21,211 bases of DNA from an uncultured Oxalobacter sp. (GTDB taxonomy: Bacteria > Pseudomonadota > Gammaproteobacteria > Burkholderiales > Burkholderiaceae_D). Of the stretch, positions 1 through 7,228 are shown one piece after another. Position numbers and translations under genes: made by a program. Where the stretch lies: positions 1-21,211 of the forward strand of contig CAJKQK010000034.1 in assembly GCA_905202055.1 (NCBI GenBank), written 5' to 3'. The notes beneath the pieces were generated by a model. The model saw only the letters and a list, made by a program, of their open reading frames with translations. It searched no databases and had not been told where the DNA came from. Position 1 is the stretch's first letter, and each line of letters opens with the position of its first letter.

Positions 1-1
1 C

Positions 2-1843
2 AAACCGCCGGTCAAAACCTGTTTTTTCACGTCCGATACCGAAAGCCATGTGAATGAAGAGGACGCTTCGCAACCGTTTGGATTACTCTCGTCAAGAATT
101 CAGTACAGGAATAGCCGGATAAGACCTGTTCTGGAAAACTGGCTACACGGTGTGTATGCCATCGATAACATGAATGAAGCGCTGTCCCGTCGAAAAACCT
201 TGCCGGAAGGAGCCTGTTTCATTTTGCCTGAGGGCCACATTATCGACCGCTACAGTGTCCGGTTTTTTGCCGTCGAATCCGAAAACGAAGGGGTCTTTTC
301 ACGGCAGCAGGAAATAACAAGGCTGGAACAGTCTGATCGGGAAAACAAGCTTCTTCAATCCCGTCTGAATGAAGAGTTCAGGGGAGCGGAATCGCGGCTG
401 AAAGAACTGAATGCAAAAATACAGCAATGGCATTCGGAAGCAAATATGCAGGTTCAGCGGCTTCATGATCTCCAGATGAAGATTCTGAAGGCTGAAGAGC
501 TGAACCGTCGCTTTAACGATCAGAGTGAACAGATAGACACGGCATTGGCCGAACTGGACGAGTTCCGGCAGGAAAAGGAAATTGACCTTGCCGGGGAAGA
601 AAAGCGGCTTGAAGAACTGGATATGATGTTGGGGGAGTGGCAGCAAAAAGAAGCGGATTTTCTGGAAACGGTCGCGGGCAAGGAAGAAGAACTCAAGGTT
701 TTGCGTGACAAGGTGCATCAGGCCGAACGCTCGGCGCAGCAGGCGGAATACGATGAGCGAGCGCTTGTGAAACGTCTGGACGAACTGGCAAAACAGATTG
801 AAACGGCTGAAAAACAGATTCAGGTGGTTTCCGGCAGCCTCAATCAGGGACAGCTGGAATTGCAGGATCTGGATGACAAGGTCGCCCAGGAAAATCTGCA
901 GGTATTGCTGGATCGGCGAATGACGCAGGAAGAGGTGCTCACCCAGTCGCGGCAGCATCTGGATGATCTCGCTCAACAATGTCGGACTTTGATGGAGCGA
1001 AGGCTTCAAATAGAACGAAGTTTACAGCCCCAACGGGATAAAATAGTAGCCGTGCAATTGAAAGAACAGGCCGCACGAATCAATGTCGGGCAGTTCGACC
1101 AGAAACTGCTCGAGGCGGGCGCAGATATTGCCGCTTTGAGCGACATGTTGCCGGAAAATGCGCGAGTATCGGCATTCCAGTCGGAAATCGCCCGTTTGAA
1201 TGCGGAAATCGACGGTCTCGGGCCAGTCAATCTCGGAGCCGCAATCGAATTGGACGAGGCAAGCGGCAGGAAGAAATATCTGGAAGAACAGTTTCAGGAT
1301 TTGACGGATGCCATAACGACGCTGGAAGATGCCATCAGGCGTATCGACCGGGAAACGAGGAGCCTGTTGAAAAACACGTTCGATCAGGTCAATCAGTCCT
1401 TAAATGAACTCTTCCCGGTATTGTTTGGGGGTGGTCATGCGCAATTGAGCATGACGGGCGAAGAAATTCTTGACGCGGGTATCCAGATTATGGCACAGCC
1501 ACCCGGCAAAAAAAATGCGACAATTCACCTGTTGTCAGGTGGAGAAAAAGCCTTGACCGCGATAGCATTGGTTTTTTCTTTGTTCAAGCTGAATCCGGCT
1601 CCGTTTTGTCTGCTTGACGAGGTCGATGCGCCTCTGGATGATGCCAATACGGAACGTTTTAGCAATATGGTGACGAAGATGTCGTCACAAACGCAATTTT
1701 TATATATTTCTCATAATAGAATTGCAATGGAAATGGCAGAAGAACTGGTTGGTGTGACGATGCAGGAACAGGGTGTTTCCCGAATCGTGACAGTGGATAT
1801 CAACGATGCTGCAAACTTTTCAGATGAGGTTTTAAGAGCATGA
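2..1843 (+). CDS. smc: Chromosome segregation protein SMC, C-terminal half (5' end outside window)
   Basis: SMC is an ABC-type ATPase that forms the condensin ring with ScpA and ScpB, compacting and helping segregate the chromosome. The frame is open from base 2, so the GTG at 50 is internal and the gene starts before the window. About 613 residues are visible. The first ~80 look like the end of the hinge domain, followed by a long Glu/Gln/Leu-rich coiled coil to about residue 400. The C-terminal ATPase lobe has the ABC signature LSGGEKALTA, the Walker B stretch CLLDEVDAPLDD, and the H-loop region YISHN. The length fits the second half of a ~1170-residue SMC. Its TGA overlaps the ATG of zipA (ATGA at 1840-1843), so the two are translationally coupled. 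Family identity is certain; what lies upstream is not visible. Confidence 0.95.
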   Translation, partial: KPPVKTCFFTSDTESHVNEEDASQPFGLLSSRIQYRNSRIRPVLENWLHGVYAIDNMNEALSRRKTLPEGACFILPEGHIIDRYSVRFFAVESENEGVFSRQQEITRLEQSDRENKLLQSRLNEEFRGAESRLKELNAKIQQWHSEANMQVQRLHDLQMKILKAEELNRRFNDQSEQIDTALAELDEFRQEKEIDLAGEEKRLEELDMMLGEWQQKEADFLETVAGKEEELKVLRDKVHQAERSAQQAEYDERALVKRLDELAKQIETAEKQIQVVSGSLNQGQLELQDLDDKVAQENLQVLLDRRMTQEEVLTQSRQHLDDLAQQCRTLMERRLQIERSLQPQRDKIVAVQLKEQAARINVGQFDQKLLEAGADIAALSDMLPENARVSAFQSEIARLNAEIDGLGPVNLGAAIELDEASGRKKYLEEQFQDLTDAITTLEDAIRRIDRETRSLLKNTFDQVNQSLNELFPVLFGGGHAQLSMTGEEILDAGIQIMAQPPGKKNATIHLLSGGEKALTAIALVFSLFKLNPAPFCLLDEVDAPLDDANTERFSNMVTKMSSQTQFLYISHNRIAMEMAEELVGVTMQEQGVSRIVTVDINDAANFSDEVLRA

Positions 1844-2958
1844 CAGATTTACAGGCGAGTTTGATTGGAATCGGCGTGGCAATCGTTGTCGGCGTCATTG
1901 CCTACAATAAATGGCAGGAATATCGTGCCAGAAAACATGTCGAGAGGGCTTTTTCCGATCCTGTTGACGATGTCCTGATGAAAACGGGCACGGCAGAATC
2001 CTTCCCACAGCGTCAGGAACCCGTCCTCGACGGGTTTGCTGCCGACGAGGGCCAAAACGAACCCGGTCCGGGAGAAACCGTTTTATCGCCGGCAGAAGAT
2101 GTTGACCTTGAAAAAAGTATTTCCGGCAATGCCGGTTTTTCGGAAAAAGACGAGCTGCCTGTCGATGAACTGATCGATTGTGAAATTCTGATGTCACTGG
2201 AAGAACCTGCCCGTTCCGAGAAACTTCTGCCGCAACTCCAGTCCTTGCGTTATACCGGTAACAAGCCGGTTCATTTCGTCGGCCTGGTGGAAGACGACGC
2301 AGGACAGACAAGCTGGCAGCGTGTCGTTCCCGGAAAGACCTATGTCCAGTTGAAGGCGGGCGTCCAGCTGGCAAACCGTACCAGTCCCTTGAATGAAATC
2401 GAATTTTCCGAGTTGCTGATGCGTTTGCGACAGGTTGCGGATGCGATCGGGGCAGAACCTGAAATCCCTGAAATGGCTGACGTGACGGAAAAAGCAAAGC
2501 AATTGTTCCAGTTCGTTGCTGATCACGATGCCAAACTCGGGATCAGTATCCGGAGCAATGGCGCTCCCTGGCAAGTGGCGACCCTGAATGCCGCACTGGA
2601 AAAACAGGGGTTCGAGCTGAGACCCGATGGCCTGTTTGTCATGAAAGACAGGGAAAACGGACAGGCGCTGTTTACGCTATGTACCAACGAATTGCCAGCC
2701 TCGGAAATTGCGACACGCCTGACTTTGTTGCTGGACGTACCATGTGTGGCACCGGAAAAAGACGGTTTCGGGCAGATGATCCAGTGTGCCAAAGCCCTTT
2801 GCGTCCGGCTGGATGGCTCCCTGATCGACGATGGCAACCAGTTGTTGAACGATTCTTTTCTTGAAGAGATTGGTGGTCAGGTCAAGGATTTTTACAGTGA
2901 AATGCATGCTTGTACGATTCCTGCCGGTTCCACACGTGCCCTGAGACTTTTCAACTGA
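1840..2958 (+). CDS. zipA: ZipA-like cell division protein
   Basis: ZipA tethers FtsZ filaments to the inner membrane at the division septum. The 372-residue product has the ZipA layout. A very short N-terminus leads into one membrane segment (about residues 6-23, hydrophobic and Gly/Val/Ile-rich), then a basic stretch (YRARKH). A variable acidic, Pro-containing linker runs to about residue 110. The C-terminal globular part, about residues 230-365, should be the FtsZ-binding domain. Conservation of ZipA is low in betaproteobacteria, so the call rests on architecture plus position: smc-zipA-ligA is a common order in this class. The ATG overlaps the smc stop by four bases, and ligA begins two bases after its TGA. 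Confidence 0.85.
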   Translation: MTDLQASLIGIGVAIVVGVIAYNKWQEYRARKHVERAFSDPVDDVLMKTGTAESFPQRQEPVLDGFAADEGQNEPGPGETVLSPAEDVDLEKSISGNAGFSEKDELPVDELIDCEILMSLEEPARSEKLLPQLQSLRYTGNKPVHFVGLVEDDAGQTSWQRVVPGKTYVQLKAGVQLANRTSPLNEIEFSELLMRLRQVADAIGAEPEIPEMADVTEKAKQLFQFVADHDAKLGISIRSNGAPWQVATLNAALEKQGFELRPDGLFVMKDRENGQALFTLCTNELPASEIATRLTLLLDVPCVAPEKDGFGQMIQCAKALCVRLDGSLIDDGNQLLNDSFLEEIGGQVKDFYSEMHACTIPAGSTRALRLFN

Positions 2959-2960
2959 TC

Positions 2961-5018
2961 ATGCAAACGAAATTGTTTGCCGATGATCAAAATCCTGCTT
3001 CTCCGGTGGAACAGGCCGCCCGTTTGCGGAACGAAATCGAGCGCTACAATGTCGCCTATTATGTCGAGGACGCGCCGATTGTTCCCGATTCGGAATACGA
3101 CCGGCTTTTCAGGCAATTGCAGGAACTGGAACAGGCGCACCCGGAACTGGTGGTTCCCGATTCACCGACACAACGGGTAGGTGGCTCGCCGCTGCTCCAG
3201 TTCGAAAAAGTCGAACACAAGATCCCGATGCTTTCCCTCCAGAATGGGCTGTCCGAGGAAGAGGTTGCCGCTTTTGACAAGCGCATTGCGGATGAACTGG
3301 ATGATGAAGACGTCGAATATGAAGCGGAACTCAAATTTGACGGCCTCGCTGTCAATTTGCGCTATGAAAACGGTCTTCTTGTTCAGGCGGCCACGCGTGG
3401 CGATGGATCGGCCGGCGAAAATATCACCAATAACATCAAAACGATCCGCACCATACCGCTCAGGCTTTCCGAGCTGGCTCCGCCAGAGGTGCTGGAAGTC
3501 AGGGGTGAAGTATTGATGTTCAAAAAGGATTTTCACGATTTGAATCATCGGCAGCGTGAAAACGGACAGAAAGAATTCGTCAATCCCCGTAATGCGGCAG
3601 CAGGCAGCCTGCGCCAGCTCGATTCTCAAATTACGGCAACACGCCAGCTCCGTTTTTTTGCTTATGGGCTGGGGGAACTGAAGGGCGCGCCATTGCCAAC
3701 GTCGCAAAGTGGGCTTCTGGACTGGTTTTTCCAACTGGGCATTCCAGTCTGTGATGAACGGAAAGTGGTCAGGGGCCTGAGAGGCCTGATGAATTTCTTC
3801 CGCCGGATCGAAGAAAAACGGGAAACGCTTCCTTATGAAATCGATGGCGTGGTTTACAAGGTCAACCAAATAGCCGAGCAGGAAAAACTGGGATTTATTT
3901 CCCGGGCCCCGCGCTTTGCCATCGCCCATAAATTTCCGGCGAAGGAAATGTTGACAGAAGTGCTCGATATCAATGTGCAGGTCGGCCGTACCGGCGCGAT
4001 TACCCCTGTTGCCCGCTTAAAGCCTGTTTTCGTGGGAGGGGTGACTGTTACGAATGCCACGCTTCACAATGAGGATGAAGTGCGTCGCAAAGACGTTCGG
4101 ATCGGCGATACGGTAATCGTCAGGCGTGCCGGGGATGTCATTCCGGAAGTGCTGGCAGTCGTGCCGGAACGCAGGCCGGCCGATGCACGTGAATTCGTCA
4201 TGCCGACGGACTGTCCGGTTTGCGGGTCTCCCATTGTCCGCCCTGAAGACGAGGCGATCGCACGCTGTTCCGGTGGCTGGATAAAATGCCCGGCCCAGAA
4301 AAAAGGTGGTCTGCTCCTTTTCGTGTCGAGAAAAGCGCTGGGGATCGAAGGGCTTGGCGAACAGCTGATTGATCAGCTTGTCGATAAGAACGTGATTAAC
4401 GACGCAGCAGATCTTTACAAACTGGATATTGAAACCGTGTCCGGGCTGGACAGAATGGCCGAGAAATCGGCATCCAATCTGTTAGGTGAGCTTGAAAAAT
4501 CGAAAAAAACGACCTTTGCCCGCTTTTTATATGCACTTGGAATCAGGCATGTCGGTGAGGCAACTGCGCGGGCTTTGGCCGAGTATTTTGGAAATCTGGC
4601 GAATCTCAGACAGGCATCTGAAGAACAATTGCTGGACGTAGCCGATATCGGGCCGATTGTGGCGGCGTCGATCAAACAGTTCTTTTCGGATGAACGAAAT
4701 CTGGCGCTCGTTGAAAAATTACTGGATGTCGGACTTCACTGGCCGGAACATGAAATGAAGGAAAAACCGGAAGAGCTTCCTCTTCAAAACAAAAAATTCG
4801 TTTTGACGGGAACGCTTCCTTCATTGACGCGCGACGCGGCGGCTGAAATAATCCGGAATCTGGGCGGGAAAGTCAGCAGTTCTGTTTCCAAAAATACCGA
4901 TTATGTTCTGGCGGGAAGTGAACCGGGCAGCAAATTGGCCAGAGCCGAAGAGCTGGGGGTTCGTGTTATTGATGAAAACGAATTTTTACAACTTGTAAAT
5001 AATGACAAGAATAACTAA
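2961..5018 (+). CDS. ligA: NAD-dependent DNA ligase LigA
   Basis: LigA seals 3'-OH/5'-phosphate nicks using NAD+, joining Okazaki fragments and finishing repair. From the ATG at 2961 the protein is 685 residues, normal for the family. An in-frame ATG-less extension upstream would run deep into zipA and is rejected. Visible parts are the Ia domain with YY and D-x-x-YD motifs (about residues 30-48), the adenylated lysine K125 in ELKFDG, and the NTase core ending near KFPA. An OB fold follows, then a four-cysteine zinc finger (CPVC then RCSGGWIKC), helix-hairpin-helix repeats, and a C-terminal BRCT domain beginning near KKFVLTGTLPS. The zinc finger has six residues between its last two cysteines, where I recall five in E. 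coli LigA. The end overlaps galU by 17 bases. Confidence 0.97.
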   Translation: MQTKLFADDQNPASPVEQAARLRNEIERYNVAYYVEDAPIVPDSEYDRLFRQLQELEQAHPELVVPDSPTQRVGGSPLLQFEKVEHKIPMLSLQNGLSEEEVAAFDKRIADELDDEDVEYEAELKFDGLAVNLRYENGLLVQAATRGDGSAGENITNNIKTIRTIPLRLSELAPPEVLEVRGEVLMFKKDFHDLNHRQRENGQKEFVNPRNAAAGSLRQLDSQITATRQLRFFAYGLGELKGAPLPTSQSGLLDWFFQLGIPVCDERKVVRGLRGLMNFFRRIEEKRETLPYEIDGVVYKVNQIAEQEKLGFISRAPRFAIAHKFPAKEMLTEVLDINVQVGRTGAITPVARLKPVFVGGVTVTNATLHNEDEVRRKDVRIGDTVIVRRAGDVIPEVLAVVPERRPADAREFVMPTDCPVCGSPIVRPEDEAIARCSGGWIKCPAQKKGGLLLFVSRKALGIEGLGEQLIDQLVDKNVINDAADLYKLDIETVSGLDRMAEKSASNLLGELEKSKKTTFARFLYALGIRHVGEATARALAEYFGNLANLRQASEEQLLDVADIGPIVAASIKQFFSDERNLALVEKLLDVGLHWPEHEMKEKPEELPLQNKKFVLTGTLPSLTRDAAAEIIRNLGGKVSSSVSKNTDYVLAGSEPGSKLARAEELGVRVIDENEFLQLVNNDKNN

Positions 5019-5892
5019 AGCAGTTTTTCCGGTAGCGGGACTGGGCAGCCGTTTTTTGCCCGCAACCAAGGCGCAGCCGAAAGAAATGCTTCCGGTCGTG
5101 GACAAGCCATTGATCCAGTATGCTGTCGAAGAAGCTGTGTCAGCAGGCATTAACGAGCTGATTTTCATTACCGGCCGCAATAAAAGGGCGATTGAAGATC
5201 ATTTCGACAAGGCGTATGAACTGGAAACCGAACTGGAGGCAGCCGGAAAATTGAAACTGCTGGGTTTTATCCAGAATATTCTTCCCAGAAACGTCAATTG
5301 CATTTATATCAGGCAGCCTGAGCCTTTGGGACTGGGACATGCCGTTCTCTGTGCACGGCCTGTCGTCGGAAACGAACCCTTTGCCGTTCTGCTCGCAGAT
5401 GATTTCATGAACGTCAGGGAAAACCAGCCGACTGTATTGCAGCAGATGGTCGAGTTGTATAACAAGGAATCGAAAAGCATTCTGGCCGTTCAGGAAGTCG
5501 AAAGGCAGGATACAAGTCAGTACGGTATTGTCGATACATCGCCTTATCGGGCCAATCTCGAATTCGTCAATGCGATTGTCGAAAAACCGGATCCGGCCAA
5601 TGCTCCGTCAACACTGGCGGTGGTAGGTCGTTATATACTCAATCCGGGCATTTTCGATTGTCTTGAAAAGATCGGCAAGGGTTCAGGTGGGGAGATTCAG
5701 TTGACGGACGGCATCTCGAAACTGATCGGGAAGGAAGATGTATGTGCCTGCCATTTTGAAGGACAGCGTTTTGATTGCGGATCGAAAATCGGATATCTGA
5801 AAGCGACCGTTACCATGGGGTTGAAGCATCCGGAAGTGATGTCGGAATTCAGGCGCTTTATCGCTGATGCCCATTTGATGGAGAAAGAATAA
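5002..5892 (+). CDS. galU: UTP-glucose-1-phosphate uridylyltransferase
   Basis: GalU makes UDP-glucose and pyrophosphate from UTP and glucose-1-phosphate, supplying precursors for LPS, exopolysaccharide and osmoprotectant synthesis in the cytoplasm. The 296-residue length is typical. Seen directly: the nucleotide-binding loop AGLGSRFLPATKAQPKEML (about residues 12-30), the metal/nucleotide Asp in LLADDFM, the EKP motif, GRYIL, and the sugar-binding FDCGSKIGYLKA near the C-terminus. The ATG lies inside the 3' end of ligA in another frame (17-base overlap), so translation is probably coupled; no strong ribosome binding site is visible. def follows after two bases. Confidence 0.96.
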   Translation: MTRITKAVFPVAGLGSRFLPATKAQPKEMLPVVDKPLIQYAVEEAVSAGINELIFITGRNKRAIEDHFDKAYELETELEAAGKLKLLGFIQNILPRNVNCIYIRQPEPLGLGHAVLCARPVVGNEPFAVLLADDFMNVRENQPTVLQQMVELYNKESKSILAVQEVERQDTSQYGIVDTSPYRANLEFVNAIVEKPDPANAPSTLAVVGRYILNPGIFDCLEKIGKGSGGEIQLTDGISKLIGKEDVCACHFEGQRFDCGSKIGYLKATVTMGLKHPEVMSEFRRFIADAHLMEKE

Positions 5893-5894
5893 AA

Positions 5895-6431
5895 ATGGCT
5901 ATACGGAAGATTTTGAGAATGGGGGATTCACGCCTGTTGCGTGAATCCGAGCCGGTCAGTCAGTTCAATACACCGGAACTGAATCAGCTGATCGAAGACA
6001 TGTATGAAACGATGTATGCCGCTGACGGAGCCGGTCTGGCTGCCCCCCAGATCGGCGTCAACCAGCGGGTCGTCATTTTCGGCTATGACGAGAACAACCG
6101 TTATCCGGATGCGCCACCGGTTCCGAAGACCGTACTGATCAATCCGGTTATCCGTCCCGTCTCCGATGAGATCGATGCGGGTTGGGAAGGTTGCCTCTCC
6201 ATTCCCGGAATGCGCGGGATAGTGCCACGCTGGGCCAAAATCCATTATGAGGGTTTCGACCAGTTCGGCAATAAAATCAGTCGCAATGCCGATGGGTTTC
6301 ATGCACGGGTCGTCCAGCATGAATGCGACCATCTGGACGGGATACTCTATCCGTTCAGAATAGACGACCTCGGCCTGTTCGGCTTTTCCGAAGGTTTCGA
6401 TAACGACGATTCCGAAGATGCCGGGGATTGA
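5895..6431 (+). CDS. def: Peptide deformylase
   Basis: Peptide deformylase removes the formyl group from the N-terminal methionine of new proteins, releasing formate; it is a cytosolic metalloenzyme, usually with Fe2+. The 178-residue protein has all three family motifs: GAGLAAPQIGV (residues 45-55), EGCLSIPG with metal ligand C100, and QHECDH with ligands H142 and H146 and catalytic E143. The extended middle (RYPDAPPVP) and the FGF-containing tail match a subtype common in beta- and gammaproteobacteria. The tail ends in an unusually acidic Asp/Glu run. It is the last gene of the plus-strand run and converges on the pseudouridine synthase gene 33 bases away. Methionine aminopeptidase, which acts next on the same substrates, is encoded at 9809-10618 on the other strand. 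Confidence 0.96.
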   Translation: MAIRKILRMGDSRLLRESEPVSQFNTPELNQLIEDMYETMYAADGAGLAAPQIGVNQRVVIFGYDENNRYPDAPPVPKTVLINPVIRPVSDEIDAGWEGCLSIPGMRGIVPRWAKIHYEGFDQFGNKISRNADGFHARVVQHECDHLDGILYPFRIDDLGLFGFSEGFDNDDSEDAGD

Positions 6432-6464
6432 TTCAGAAAGACCGTGAAAGAAAAGAACGGGTCG

Positions 6465-7211
6465 TCAGAACTTTTCTTCCGGTCTCAGGTAGCGCCATTG
6501 TCCCGGAGGCAAATCGCCCAGCCTGACGTTGCCGATGCGGATTCTTTTCAGGCCGATGACTCTCAGTCCGACTGCTTCGCACATTCTTCGTATCTGGCGC
6601 TTTTTCCCTTCCCGCAGGACAAACCGTAACTGGTCGTCGTTTTGCCATTCCACCTTGGCAGGCAAAAGCGCTTTTCCGTCCAGTTTCAAACCGTGCCTGA
6701 GCATGTTGAGGTCACTGTCAGGCAAACGTCCGGGTCTGGTGTACTTTACACGTACAAGATATTCCTTGTCCGTCGGTGAGTTTTCGCCGATCAGGTGTTT
6801 GGCAATCCGGCCATCCTGTGTCAGGACAAGCAGGCCAACCGAATCGATATCCAGCCGGCCTGCAGGAACCAGACTGCGCAATTGCGAAGGCCTGAATTTT
6901 TCTTTTGACGGATCGTCTTTCCAGTGCGTGTCCTCACTGATCAGGGCGATGGCCGGTTTGTAGCCGTCTTCTGCCTGCCCGCTGACGTATCCGACCGGTT
7001 TGTTGATCAGGATGGTGACCCGGCGTGACTGTTCCTGTGAAGCCTGTTTTTCGATGGTGATTTTCTGATGGGGCAATACCTTGCTCCCCAGCAGGGAAAC
7101 GACTTTTCCGTCAACCTTGACCCATCCTTTTTCGATCCATTCATCGGCTTCCCGCCTTGAACAGATTCCCAGTTCGGACATACGTTTGGAGAGGCGGACA
7201 GGTTCATTCAT
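6465..7211 (-). CDS. RsuA-family rRNA pseudouridine synthase (RluF-like)
   Basis: This enzyme isomerises a specific uridine in rRNA to pseudouridine. An N-terminal S4 RNA-binding domain (RLSKRMSELGICSRREADEW, residues ~6-25) precedes the RsuA/RluB/E/F catalytic domain. Visible catalytic motifs are INKPVGYVS and GRLDIDSVGLLVLT, with catalytic D121. The sequence KEYLV and the C-terminal KKRQIRRMCE stretch resemble RluF (23S rRNA), but the exact target cannot be decided here. Start: a TTG at 7223 and ATGs at 7217 and 7211 are all in frame. I chose 7211 (248 residues) because a GAGA lies six bases upstream of it. It follows glnD by 17 bases and is probably the last gene of the map-glnD transcript. 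Confidence 0.9.
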   Translation of the reverse strand: MNEPVRLSKRMSELGICSRREADEWIEKGWVKVDGKVVSLLGSKVLPHQKITIEKQASQEQSRRVTILINKPVGYVSGQAEDGYKPAIALISEDTHWKDDPSKEKFRPSQLRSLVPAGRLDIDSVGLLVLTQDGRIAKHLIGENSPTDKEYLVRVKYTRPGRLPDSDLNMLRHGLKLDGKALLPAKVEWQNDDQLRFVLREGKKRQIRRMCEAVGLRVIGLKRIRIGNVRLGDLPPGQWRYLRPEEKF

Positions 7212-7228
7212 TATCATTCTCAAAAAAG

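Noticed and set aside
299..1009. 236-residue minus-strand open frame inside smc
   Set aside because: Antisense shadow of the SMC coiled coil; Phe/Leu/Gln-rich translation with no family features and no ribosome binding site.
3162..3929. 255-residue minus-strand open frame inside ligA
   Set aside because: Overlaps a certain LigA frame throughout; the translation has no recognisable motif.
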